Origin: Glandiceps talaboti
Lineage: Eukaryota > Hemichordata > Enteropneusta > Spengelidae
DNA: 64,000 nucleotides
Direction of reading: 5' to 3'
NCBI RefSeq assembly: GCF_964340395.1
Contig: NC_135551.1
Location: 29,097,880-29,161,879 of the forward strand
Under the pieces are notes generated by a model. It searched no databases, had not been told where the DNA came from, and was given only the letters and a program-made list of their open reading frames with translations. Below are positions 13,100-34,113 of this stretch, one piece after another. The first letter of the stretch is position 1. Each line of letters starts with the position of its first letter. Made by a program: the position numbers and the translations under genes.

Positions 13100-14060
13100 G
13101 CCAGGGTTGATACTTGCTGCATGTAACAAATTACCAGTTTGGTAACGACAAGACTACACTAAAAGTGCTGTTGTGGGGAACTTGGATACAGTTTACTTGC
13201 TTACCCATAACGTTTGGGTAATGGCAAAGATGATTGAAGTGAGGAAAGTAGACAGGTTTTACTTGATGCCCCTGAAAAATCAATGGTATGTGACTACATT
13301 GGAAGTGTTGGGGAAAGGCGGGTTGATTTTTCTGGCTGCTAATACCATTGAAGTTAGGACACAGCCCAAACTACACAAAAAAGCTGTAGTGGGGAATGGG
13401 AGTATATTTACTGCTGCCCATAAAAATTAACAGGTTGGTTAATACAAAGACCATAGATTTGGGTAGGTGGGGTAGATTTACTTACTGTCCACAACAAATT
13501 ACCAGTTTGGTAAAAGTACTGAAGTGTGGGAACGTAAACATATTTTACTTGCTGCCCCTTTTATTCATGGTGTGATGTTGAAGTGTTATAGTGCAGAAGG
13601 CAGCAGATTTTACCTGAAGTTAATGGTTTGTTATCTACAAAACTACTAAGAGTGCTGTTGTGGAGAATGTGGATTCAGTTTACTTGCTGCCTGTAACAAA
13701 TTAACAGTCTCAAAACTACCAGGACTACAGTAAAAGTGGGGAAGGCTCACAGATTTTACTTCTATACCCCTAAAAAATTAATGTGTGTGACTACATTAGC
13801 AGTATTACAGTGGGGATGATGGATAGATTTTACTCGCTAAGAACGGATTAACAGTATGTAACTACACAGACAACGCTAAAAATGTGGGAGTAAAGAAAGG
13901 TGTGAGATTTTACTTACTTCCCTTAAAAATTCAACAGTCTGGTAAACCACAAAGACCACACTAAAAGTTTTATTGTGGAGAATGCCTGGAGATTTTAGTT
14001 GTTGCCAGAAATAAATTAACAATTTGTTAACTACCTGACAACAGTAAAGGTACTTTTGAA
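13100..14060. repeat. Degenerate long-unit tandem repeat
   Basis: Motifs recur roughly every 80-130 bp in diverged form: GTGGGGAA, TTTACTTGCTGCC, AAATTAACAGTTTGG, ACTACAAAGACCACACTAAA. The copies vary too much to give one unit length by eye. A similar-looking but distinct array is at 46830-47130. Confidence 0.55.
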
Positions 14061-14819
14061 CTTGCATTTACAATGCAAATATGTTTTGTGATCATTCAAT
14101 TTGTAGCATTCAATGTTTAGCATACATCACAATGGAAATGAGTTATTGCCCAAATGCAATTCTTAAATGAACACATTTTAGCTGTTAACTCCTGAAAACA
14201 ACTTCTAAGCTATAATGAAATATGAAACTAGGGTTTTATGGTAAAGACCCAATTGGCATAGCGGTAAAAAAAAGTTAACCACGTCAATCCCAGCAATCTA
14301 AACATTTACATGACAATAGTTGTATGTTTGGTAAATAAATTGAGTCAACCAAATTGCAAGTCTGCTATCCATACACTCCCATGGCAACAATTGTGTCTAT
14401 GGAATTTTCTAAAAGAATCACTGGACCAGGTGTAAAAAGCAGAAACTAACGAACCAGCAGTTTCCACCTAACCCAATCCTGCCCACTGGGATTCCGATGC
14501 AACACCTGCACCTTTTACATCAAATATTTGTTAATAAGACAAAGTAATTTGTTCAGAAAGAGTATATTTATATTTGTGTGAATCACATATGACTTTTCCT
14601 AACTAACTCCAGCAGTAGTTCTATGTGCCAATAAAAGAGCTTTGAGTGCAGTGTGTCTGTAGGACTAAAGATTCCAACCTAGAAATGAGTGGGTTGAACC
14701 TAAAATGAATACAAAAAACTCAATACAGAAATGTATAGTTGGAGACTGACCATCTTTATATGAGAGGGTGGTTGTGGGATTAACTCTCGACAACATTAAT
14801 GTTTTTGTATTGCTTTCAG

Positions 14820-14937
14820 GATAGCCGTTATAGCCAAAGAGGTGGATATGAAAACGTTGCACAACATTATATTGTATATTTTAACGAACTAGTTGTTGTC
14901 AATACCATCTCGCAGGAAAAGGGAAAAAGCAGTTGAT
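14820..14937 (+). other. Possible alternative 3' exon of SYNCRIP
   Basis: A good acceptor (pyrimidine-rich, TTGCTTTCAG) at about 14810-14819 is followed by an open frame beginning DSRYSQRGGYENVAQHYIVY and ending in a stop about 115 bases on. The start resembles RGG/YS-rich hnRNP tail sequence, but no partner donor inside the 9542-10211 exon was established. It could equally be chance. Confidence 0.2.
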
Positions 14938-15639
14938 GTGCCATCTGCCCAGTAACATACACAAAACTTTGTTAACCAATTCTTCAGAAGATGTTGAGAA
15001 ACTAGTGCACATTATTAGCTTCAATCGTACAAGAATTACTCTTGATGTTAGGAAAATTGTTGCAGATGCTGTTTGAAGGATTTGTCCTTAATTAAAGCAA
15101 ATTTCCAACACAATAAATTCCGAGGGAAAGGCATCTTGCCATATACATATATACCAGTTACTTATGTATGTGCACATGCACTTCAAAGATTGATGACAAT
15201 AGTCGATTTTCCGGTTCCTATCCAAGATGCATTGCGCGGAAATGTTGCTTATGTTGTTACATTTAGTCTTGTTTTGTCTTTATTACGTTTGAAATAATAT
15301 TTTCGTCAGGAAATGATGGAAAGACATGTTGACCTCTGATTATGAGGGATTTTAGAGAACAAAGACTGAACATCATCAATAACATAGGGATTTTTTACGG
15401 GTGAACAGGTGACAACCATCCCCCTGAGTAGCACATGCAAACCCCTCTGCATACACAATGCATTGTATTGTATGGAGAAATACGCAGTGAATCTTTGAAC
15501 TGGCGACAGTTTTGTTGAAAGCTAATAACACAAATTTAGAGAGGTCATTGAAGTGGAAATGGTGACAGTGTTGAGAATTGGACTGTACAACAGCCATATT
15601 GTGAAAATTGTATTACACTTGTTATCAAATGCAAAACTT

Positions 15640-16690
15640 TCAAGATAGTGACCTTGGCATTGAAGGTCAACTAGGAATTTGCACTCCGACTATTTCCCTC
15701 AGGACACAATTAAAGTGTCTGGACCTATATTTATAGAAATAAGCTTGACTGACCCTTCAAGGTCAAATAGCAATGCTCAATAACTGGGGGGAAGTTTTGA
15801 ACCTAAGAGATCACCATCCAAGTGTCTGCACGTACATGTATACTGATTAAAGTCTCCTTTCAGGAAATACTCTGACCTTGACCCTTATTTTCAAGGGCAA
15901 TAGAAACATTCTGAATAATTTTTGAAATTTTGTTAACTTGGACACTTTTCGACTGGCTACAAGTTTATTCAATTTCTTTCCAGCGTGGCATAGATTCTGT
16001 GTACTAATGCCAGTAATGGTGGGCATATGCGTGTTCCGTATTTTCACAAACATGTCAAATTTGACTGACATGGCAATATCTGGTGTAAAAATCTAATATT
16101 TGTATGAACATTAGACCTATCTTAGACCGTAACCTTCGTGTTGAATGTCAATAGCAATCCATTTCTGATTTCTATCGAAGTTTGTACGGAGGTAAAACAT
16201 CCACGAATCAATTTGGTGCACACACTAGTATCACTTTGGACTGAAAAGCAGTCTCATTTGTCATAAAAATTCACACTGTAGATTTGTACTCTCTTCAGAA
16301 TATGTAAAATGAACTGTACTAGGCCCTAATTAACTCCCAATAGGAGGGGGCTATTCCATTGGATTCTGTCTGCACTCTTATTTCTCAGACATGCACTGGT
16401 CCATTCCAACCAAACTTGGCACAAAGGTAACAGTATCTGAAACAATATATATGTCATTTAAGTACTTGACCTTGACCATTATGCCAAAATGGCAGCCATA
16501 TTTGTAATAAAAAGGAACATTTTGCCTCTCTGATACATATAGACACCAATCAATTGTCTACCCCACAGTATGAATGGTAAGCTTACTATTGAGACCTCGA
16601 CCAACATTTTCAAGGTCAGATCGCCAAAATATAAAATAGAAACCAGTCTATGCAACCATGAGCCTTGATAAAAAGAAACTTCATGAAAGT
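15640..16690. repeat. Copies of an interspersed repeat family with TGACCTTGACC
   Basis: Two neighbouring copies (about 15640-15910 and 16380-16690) share with 1950-2560 the blocks AAGGTCAAATAGCAAT, CAAGTGTCTGCAC and AGAGACACCATTCAAGTG or GATACATATAGACAC-like text. Further fragments: 1-30, 3240-3300, 27655-27745, 61310-61380 with 61660-61705. Class unknown, old and diverged. Confidence 0.55.
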
Positions 16691-16726
16691 AACTAAATTT
16701 AAACAAGGAGTGGGTACTCCAAAATC

Positions 16727-17090
16727 CGTACTATGAAAGTGTACACAGGTGGTACTTCAAAATCTATACTATGGAAGTGTACGGAGGGGATACTTCAAAA
16801 TCAATGCTATGGAGGGGATACTTCCAAAATCCATGCTATAGAAGTGTATGGAGGGGGTACGTCAAAATCCATGCTATGGAAGTGTATGGAGGGGGTACTT
16901 CAAAATCCATGCTGTGGAGGGGGTACTTAAAATCCATGCTATGGGAGTGTATGGAGGGGGGGTACTTCAAAAATCCATGCTATGGAAGTGTACGGAGGGG
17001 TACTTCAAAAATCAATGCTATGGAAGTGTATGGAGGGGGTACTTCAAAAATCCATGTTATGGAAGTGTATGGAGGGGGACTTCAAAATTC
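16727..17090. repeat. G-rich minisatellite, about 40-bp unit
   Basis: About nine copies of a unit like CTATGGAAGTGTATGGAGGG followed by a GGTACTTCAAAATCCATG segment, with small indels between copies. An isolated partial unit lies at 17434-17451. The three open frames across it come from the periodicity and are not genes. Confidence 0.85.
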
Positions 17091-17619
17091 CGTACTGAGT
17101 TCCCTAACATCTACAACTACTGTTTTGGTCAAAATATTTACCATCAGTTGTCAAAGGATGTGATGATGTTTTCTATAGTAAGTATGGCCATACATATCCA
17201 AAGTGTAACTGAATTTATTTTCTGGCTGTGACATTAATAAATGCAGTTTGTCTTGAGATGTCCAAAGCAACTGTATAAAAAGGTACCAGTAGATTCAGTG
17301 GCTCTGGTAATTGTTCATGACGATGTCCATACTCAACGAAAAACCCTTTAAAAAAGCAAGTAAGGTCATATTTTCTAATTGATACTTTGGGCTGCAAAAC
17401 TAGTTAAAGCAAAAGTTCTTTTGGTCCCCTAGGAAGTGTATGGAGGGGGTAATGAACAAACCCCTTACATTTGGGGTACAATACAACCCATAACACCAAA
17501 GTAAAATGTTTTATGTATGTACCATGATTGTTTATAGCATCAATATCAAGTGTAAAAGTGTACTGTTTCATTTGCTAATTGACCACATTAGAAAGACCAC
17601 AGGGAAGGCTACTTAGCCG

Positions 17620-17745
17620 AAAGGGCTTCAGGGATTGAAAGCCGTTCATTTCACTACCAATTTTAACAACTCGGCGGTATATGGGTAGATGTTTGTAATT
17701 ATGATACAATCAGAATTGTTATTTGCCTTTGTTGTGATAAAACTT
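17620..17745 (+). repeat. Dispersed repeat, copy 1
   Basis: This segment (GGGATTGAAAGCCGTTCATT... to ...TTGCCTTTGTTGTGATAAA) matches 22275-22385 in the same orientation over about 110 bp with scattered changes, including the shared ATTATGATACAATCAGAATT. Family unknown. Confidence 0.7.
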
Positions 17746-20700
17746 ATGGGTGAGAGTCATATCTAAAAACTAAAACTGTCTGTACCAATATTTTCAGAGG
17801 TAGTGGGTGGTATTTTGTTGCCAAATCTTTGTATACAAAGACCATGATCAAAAAACCTGATAGCAGACTATTCATTTCCCATATCACTGACATTGTTGTG
17901 ATACTTTTTGGCTACGTAAAAGCATCATGTCTGCAAATGTGTCAAAACAACACTGCTTCACAACTTTATTCAATGTTGCAGAGTATTGTCACAATCAACC
18001 ACTCTTACAGCTACTGTATATCATTGGAGTGTGATTGTTGCGCAAAGAGCACAGAATGTATTGTTTTCATATGCTTGTATCCAGTATACTTTTATGGCAA
18101 TCAATTTAAACTACAGTTTAAAAGTTGAAATTATAACATTTTGTTCCATTTGTATTTGAATGGTGAATCTCATCGAAATGTTTGGTGCAACGATGATATA
18201 ATATGACGATCGTGAAACGTGAAGTAATTGTTTCAACTCTCTGAAACCGTCATCTAGTGTTCTGGAATGATGTATAAAACAAGAAGGGTTGGTTGTTTGT
18301 CAGGGTAAAATCCTCAGAATGTAAGTGAAAATATCTGTCTATCTCGGTAGTCGTCATGTAGTAAGTATGACCATAGTATACATGTAGTACACACAAATCC
18401 ACAGCATAACTGGCAAATGTGCATCTTTTCAAAATAGAATTTGACATGGATGACCCATGATAAAAAAAAGTGGCCATAAGACAATGTTTACCTGCTAACT
18501 AGAGACAAATCTATTTTACAAGGATGGGAACGTCATATATAATGAGGTAGACAGTGGGTGACAGTGATGGTTTCAGTATTCTAATGAAAATCAGATGAAG
18601 AAATGGGCAGGGTATCTGTTTTGTGGTCAGTGGATTTACATGTAGTAGGGGACTTGTAGACAAGTGATACAGTAAGTAGATAAAATACCTTAATTGATTC
18701 CCATCTTGGTTGGATTAGCCTACCTGCAGTCTTCGGGCGTGGATGATGTTATGATGTTATTTAGCAACTACAACATGACATTTTCGATTCGTACATCTTC
18801 CTCACCTTGTGTAGTTTGAATGTTGTAAAATAGAATGTCCATAGCTCATAGTATTGAGGAGCTGACATTTGGGAATACTCCCATCACCAGATTTTCATTA
18901 ACCTATGGACCATGGACATTTTGTAATTCCATATTTTGACGCTATTCTTATCCTAGCAGTGCCTACAGGTATTTTAATGTGTCTTGTCTAGAATCCATGC
19001 TGTTATGGAAAGATGAAGGTGTGAATATTTTGGTATTGACAAGATTTTTTGGTGGGTTTGAAATACACAGGCTTGACCTCTGTAGAAGACAAGCTCTCTC
19101 TCCACACAGCCTGTGAATTCTGTAATGAATACTCAGTAATTATGACCTCTGTACTTGTAGGCTGGAGCAAGTCTTCTCTCCATGCAGCCTGTGAACTTGG
19201 TAATAAAGATGCAGTAACTTTTGGTATAATCTCATCAGTAATTGTGAAGAAAAAATAATTAAACTTGCGAATCCCAGGTCAACCTTTTTGATCATTTGTA
19301 CCAAAGGTCACACATCCTGGTAATTTGTTACAAACTAAAATACTAGTAGGCATCTTGGATTTAATTCATCCAATCAGCTTCTACGCTGAAAATTTATTAC
19401 AGAGATTGCAGGCTGTGTGGAGAGAATGTTTGCTATGTTAATCATCAGGCTAGTTTCACTTTCCAAACTCTGTGACTATACTTCTTCAGTAAGTGTGAAC
19501 AAGCAGCAAAGCAGCAAGTGGTGGTGAATGTGACTTGTCACCTTCTCAAGGCTTTGCCGCTCTATGTTCTTCAGAATTAGGAAGACCTGTAGTCTGTAGC
19601 CTGGCAAGTGAAACTACAATCGTGCCTACTACAGAGCTAATACAGACTAAGAACACAACACAACACAACTTGATATATTCACTGATTGATAAATGAAATG
19701 TATTTGTACCTTTCAGAGAGAGACGAAGAGGACTTGACAGACATTACTTCATTGACCTACAGCTGAATACACACAAGAGACAAAGTTATATTTTTTTAAA
19801 TACTGGCAATTTTTTTACGGCAATAAACAATGCAAGTGTGATTACAAAACCAATGTATTAAGACTATGCCATGCTTAGCCAGCAGCATTCACATATTAAC
19901 ATCTACAGCTGAATTAACTTAAATTTGTATAGCATCTAAACGTCACACTGCAGCTAAGTTGAAGAATTCCTTGCAATGTAGCTCTATTTTGTCAGATCTA
20001 AGGTGCAAAAAGTAACATTTACTCTTTAAAGGTTCCTGTGTGATATCTTAGTAAACTTTGCTCATCAAGAGTTACCTACATACTACCCAATATTTTTATA
20101 CTGTAAGAAGGGAATGTATCACGACAAGAGGCTGCTGTCCTGGGGAACTGGACATGTGTATGAAGAAGGTTCCTTTATATCAAATGTATTTACTTTGGTT
20201 GAATAAGAAAAATAACTCAATGATATCTGATAATACATTGCCGAATAGCATTCACATTTTATTCAACTGCCAAAGTGGGCAATTTGCAACTTGAAAACTT
20301 GTACTGTGGTGATTTTGTGATGAGAAGCATGGCAATTGAAAAAGTCGATATATAGGTAAACTGTGAAATGCAGTAGGGGATAAAGTTCCATGTTTTCCAC
20401 TACACGCATAGTGTATTACAGACTTTGGACACTATCATAAAATGACCCTACACAGTATCGTACAGTTTATGTAGTAGGGAGTATGGAATGCATTTGACAA
20501 GACCATGGAACTCGATGCTCTCTTATCTAATGGACCAAGTCATAATTATCTTGACTTTGTAGTCTTAGAAAGAATGATGGTGTAGAAGCCACCTTTGTAT
20601 AGATTTCTTTGTACATGTTTAACAGTTCACTAGAATATCAACTCCCCACAATCAAGGCATACAGCTCTTCTCTGGCAATGCAATTCAAATTTTGATCTCG

Positions 20701-22274
20701 GTCCAAAGCTGCTTATCCCCCGAAAGGAAGTGTTTCATTCCATGGCATACCATACCATAGAGTAATTCAAATTGTGTGTATTTATAGCATGGATGTTTAT
20801 TAGAAAGTCTGTTAACACACATACACAGACTTAAATGACAGACTGATAATTCATAAAATTATGAACATAAGCAAATTTGGGTATTAGATCACCTCCCAAA
20901 CCATTCAATTCAATTCAATTGAATGACTTTATTGTGTATATAAATGCAGAAATTTGTCTTTAGGCTCAAAATAAACAAATGGCATTACATTACATTACAT
21001 TACATTACAGTACAAAGATTCCTAAGGTATGGTCCAATATCAAAAATAATGGCATGAAGGGTAACAGATCCTTGATGAGATAATCCACACTCCTTGCTTT
21101 CTGGTCCACACCAGTCCAAACAAAATGAAGCATGTCAATGGCCAATTACTACAGAAATAGAAGTAGATTTATTTGACAACAACACCCCCCCCCCCCCCTC
21201 CCCCTCCCCCAACAAGACTTTTGTAGCAGCCTGATTATATATGTGCATAGTGAACATAGTAGCCAGTATGTTAGATGCAGTTTGATTTACATAAAGTATT
21301 TTTAATATGTCAAGACTGCCGAGGTAGGTATGTAAGCTAACCCACCCATTGCCCTGGAATGGAAATCATTATTTTGTAAAATAAAAAGTGAAATACAAAT
21401 AGTTGTGTGTTTGTGTTTGTTCCCACCACACACTTGTGTCGCAGACTTTATTTGTTGGTTTGGTTTGTTGAATGGATGAGGTAGTGTCTGGAAAGTTCAC
21501 CTTGTTGCTTCAGTCAAATCACTCAAGAAAGTGGGAGAGTATATTGTGCTTAAATGATTGAAACTTATCTCTGAGATTAGCCTTATGTGTGAAAATGTGT
21601 GATTGCTTACTGACCATAATGCCTGTAAAGATGTCACCTGAGCACCACTTACAACATAGACAGTGGAGGGTCTATGCTTACAATAAGCTTTGCCTGTGAA
21701 GACGTCACCTGAGCACTGCTTTGCCAGTGGAGATGTCACCTGAATATGGCTTAAAATAAGCTTTGCCTGTCAGGATGTCATCTGAAACAAAAAGCTGTTC
21801 ATCTTGTGGCCTATTCTGAATGTACGGTATAGTGTCCGTGTGTGCGTGTGTGTGTAGCAATTATTGTCATTGAAAGAATGCATCAATAATTACATGGAAG
21901 AAATTTCACATTTAATCAAGTGAAATACAAAGTATTTTGACAGGGGTAGCCTGTCTACATTGGTGATAAAATAAGGGGAAAAGAGCCTTAACACCAACTA
22001 ATGAAAGTTAATGTCGAGGGTAGAAGTAGGGGAGTGGTTCAAGAGATGAAAATGTGATAGAGATGCTGAAAACCATGAAGTGTGGAAGACGGTCAACCAT
22101 GATTGCCAATGCATAATGGAGGCATGATAGTGAGAGAGAGTCTCTGGGGTAGGTAAAACAGTCAAGTATGCAAACAAACAAGCCTGCAAGACAATTGAAG
22201 ATCATGACTCCAAATAATAAGGATGTCAGGGAGGACAGGTTATTATACTAGTGGTTGCTTTACAATGTAATACT

Positions 22275-22385
22275 GTGTGGGATTGAAAGCTTTTCATTTC
22301 TCTACCAATTTTAACAACTCAATGTGGGTAGAGGTATATAATTATGATACAATCAGAATTGTTTTTCGCCTTTATTATGATAAAT
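22275..22385 (+). repeat. Dispersed repeat, copy 2
   Basis: The partner of 17620-17745, with shared blocks CTACCAATTTTAACAACTC and ATTATGATACAATCAGAATT. The ends of the element are not clear. Confidence 0.7.
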
Positions 22386-22639
22386 ACACTGTAGACGCAT
22401 GTATACAGGTGGGCATGTATAAATACATCATATCAATATAATGTGAATATACGGCTCAGTTTCTTTATTTACCTTGATTTCTCTTGTCATTATTGTCTTG
22501 TTATTGTCATTTGTTTGTTATTAATTGTTCCAAGAGTAATAACTCCTGGAACTACAAAATTGAAAACAATAAATTAAGGAAATACAGGTAAAGAAACCGA
22601 GCTGTTAATAATTCACAATATCAGATGTTAATTAGATTG

Positions 22640-22930
22640 ACTTGTATATATATGCATAAGTAAGCACATACATATACATCATATATACATAGTGATACAA
22701 TATAGTACACATACATACATACATACACACATACACATACATCATATAGACAGTGATAAAATATAGTATACATGCATACATACATACATACATACATACA
22801 TACACACACATACATCATATACACAGTGATACAATATAGTACACATACATACACACACAAACTTGGTATACATACATTATAAAATACAGTTTATATACAG
22901 TACATGTGTATGTGTTTATGTGCATGCATA
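22640..22930. repeat. TACA-rich satellite
   Basis: Runs of CATA/TACA/CACA are interleaved with about three copies of a longer unit containing CAGTGATACAATATAGTACA. It is non-coding. Confidence 0.8.
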
Positions 22931-23463
22931 CACACTTAGCATTTATATTAGCAATGTCATGAATGTAGACAGGCTAATAGTATGGCGATTGCCTGGAGGG
23001 TCAGTCAGTATTATTCCTACAAGTAGCAAGGTATGAATGTCAACATATGTTTTTAATAGTAGATGATGTACATAATAATTAGTCGTCAGTTGAAAACTAA
23101 CATTTGACTTATTTGCACTTTTGTTCAAAATTACCATTAATTACTTTTAATAATCACATATTCCCCCCCCCCCCTTGCCAAAATGAACCAAATGAATGCA
23201 TCAAATTAAATTAAATGTACAAATACTTTCTATCTTAAGGATGGAGGGTTTGGTGGAAAAACATTTTAAGTATTAAAATAGTTCCAGAAATATGATTATG
23301 AAAGATATTATGTAAACAAAATTATATGATAATTGATATTACATGTGATTGCCATAGAAGATTAACATCATGTAGTTCATACACACGTCATAGAAAATTA
23401 GTCTAAAGTACATAGAATATAGTATACTGGTAGGGAAAAGAAAGCAGTTCATGATAATCTTAG

Positions 23464-23468
23464 AAAAA
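23464..23468 (-). terminator. Possible Pol III terminator of tRNA-Trp
   Basis: TTTTT on the minus strand, 40 nt downstream of the tRNA 3' end, is the nearest run of five T. Shorter runs closer in may serve instead. Confidence 0.4.
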
Positions 23469-23507
23469 GACGCCAAATCTATAATTTCAGAGATGCAAAA
23501 GAGCTAC

Positions 23508-23579
23508 TGACCCCGACGTGATTTGAACACGCAACCTTCTGATCTGGAGTCAGACGCGCTGCCGTTGCGCCACGGAGTC
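23508..23579 (-). tRNA. tRNA-Trp (anticodon CCA)
   Basis: Read on the minus strand, the 72-nt gene starts GACTCCGTGGCGCAACGG. The acceptor stem GACTCCG pairs with CGGGGTC (one G-U). The anticodon loop is CTGACTCCAGATCAG with anticodon CCA, the T arm is GTTGCGTGTTCAAATCACGT, and the discriminator base is A. No intron is present. The A box (TGGCGCAACGG) and B box (GTTCAAATC) are intact. The first run of five T on the minus strand is at 23464-23468, about 40 nt past the gene, which is far for a Pol III terminator. The gene is divergent from SF3A3. Confidence 0.96.
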
Positions 23580-23768
23580 ATTGCTGGGTGAAGAGGTTGA
23601 TTACTTAAATATAAAGTATAGAATGTGTATAATTTAGCCTTTCTTGGGTGCGTGATTTCTGTTCATTGATCGAAATTTTGGGATATATTTTTAGACATGT
23701 CAAATAAGAAAAACTAAATTTATTCATGCAATGCTGATAATGTAAATTCATATCGATAGCACGTATTA

Positions 23769-23782
23769 CCACTAGAGGGCGT
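23769..23782 (+). promoter_or_regulatory. CTCF-like motif upstream of SF3A3
   Basis: CCACTAGAGGGCGT matches the bilaterian CTCF core CCASYAGRKGGCRS at 13 of 14 positions, on +. Without the inserted element at 23841-25027 it would lie about 130 bp before the SF3A3 start codon, i.e. in the ancestral promoter. Confidence 0.4.
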
Positions 23783-23840
23783 GAACTCGAGGAAATATAT
23801 TTCGAACACACAATGTATCCGACATTTTGATTCACGTTGT

Positions 23841-25027
23841 GACGAGTATAAAGTTGGCGTCAGATTCAGATTCAGATTCAGCTAGCGTCATATTGAGCGT
23901 CAGATTCAGCGTCAGATAGCGTCAGATCCGAAGACACCCGACGGACTCAATGAAACCTGAAATAATACTGTTGAGACTACAGGGAAAGATTCCGCTTCAC
24001 AGCCTATTGATGGAAGTTGGATTGTCTCTGCTTGCACAATTTTTATTTGGGAAAAATATGTGAAATAGAGTTGAAATACTTACAACCGAGACATTGATAG
24101 ACGAGTATAAAGTTGGCGTCAGATTCAGATTCAGATTCAGCTAGCGTCATATTGAGCGTCAGATTCAGCGTCAGATAGCGTCAGATCCGAAGACACCCGA
24201 CGGACTCAATCAAACCTGAAATAATACTGTTGAGACTACAGGGAAAGATTCCGCTTCACAGCCTTTTGATGGAAGTTGGAATGTCTCTGCTTGCACAATT
24301 TTTATTTGGGAAAAATATGTGAAATAGAGTTGAAATACTTACAACCGAGACATTGATAGCCCCAAGTTCAGTCACTGTATGTTCGTTGGTTGATACGTTT
24401 TGCCAATAATGTACATGGTGTCAGTAAAAGCTAAGTTTACGTATACTAATATGTTGTCATTTTTAAAAATTTGAATTTAAAATTTAAAAATTGTGCAAGC
24501 AGAGACATTCCATCTTCCATCAAAACGTTGTGAAGCAGAATCTTTCCCTGTAGTCTCAACGGTATTATTTCAGGTTTGATTGAGTTCGTCGGGTGTCTTC
24601 GGATCTGAGGCTATCTGACGCTGAATCTGACGCTCAATATGACGCTAGCTGAATCTGAATCTGAATCTGACGCCAACTTTATACTCGTCATTGATAGCCC
24701 CAAGTTCAGTCACTGTATGTTCGTTGGTTGATACGTTTTGCCAATAATGTACATGGTGTCAGTAAAAGCTAAGTTTACGTATACTAATATGTTGTCATTT
24801 TTAAAAATTTGAATTTAAAATTTAAAAATTGTGCAAGCAGAGACATTCCATCTTCCATCAAAAGGTTGTGAAGCAGAATCTTTCCCTGTAGTCTCAACGG
24901 TATTATTTCAGGTTTGATTGAGTCCGTCGGGTGTCTTCGGATCTGAGGCTATCTGACGCTGAATCTGACGCTCAATATGACGCTAGCTGAATCTGAATCT
25001 GAATCTGACGCCAACTTTATACTCGTC
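23841..25027. mobile_element. Long inverted-repeat DNA transposon (MULE- or hAT-like MITE) with duplicated arms
   Basis: The ends are inverted repeats starting GACGAGTATAAAGTTGGCG, extending about 200 bp into each arm. A direct repeat CACGTTGTG flanks it (23833-23841 and 25027-25035). This is a 7-9 bp target-site duplication, since its edge overlaps the terminal bases; 9 bp would fit Mutator-like elements, 8 bp hAT. Inside, the left arm is present twice in tandem (23841-24099, 24100-24358, period 259) and the right arm twice (24351-24688, 24689-25026, period 338), giving L-L-R-R. The copies differ at only a few bases. Subterminal CAGATT and GCGTCAG motifs are reiterated. No transposase is present, so it is non-autonomous. 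Confidence 0.85.
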
Positions 25028-25089
25028 ACGTTGTGTTGTCGTTGCCATTTCTACTGCTGTTGTATCACTGATATTACAATCTCAAAAAT

Positions 25090-34113
<9,024 letters not shown>

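Larger units (their letters stand above)
12100..23507. other. Long stretch without recognisable genes
   Basis: About 11 kb with only short open frames and no splice-linked conserved coding. It contains degenerate tandem repeats (13100-14060, 16727-17090, 21610-21790), copies of the TGACCTTGACC repeat family (15640-15910, 16380-16690), a dispersed repeat pair (17620-17745 and 22275-22385), poly(C) tracts (21183-21198, 23162-23174), a (TACAT)n run near 20983-21009, and TACA-rich DNA (22640-22930). An unrecognised non-coding RNA cannot be excluded. Confidence 0.6.

Noticed and set aside
16733-17231. Frames rich in YGGGTSK-like repeats
   Set aside because: Minisatellite periodicity, no splice context.
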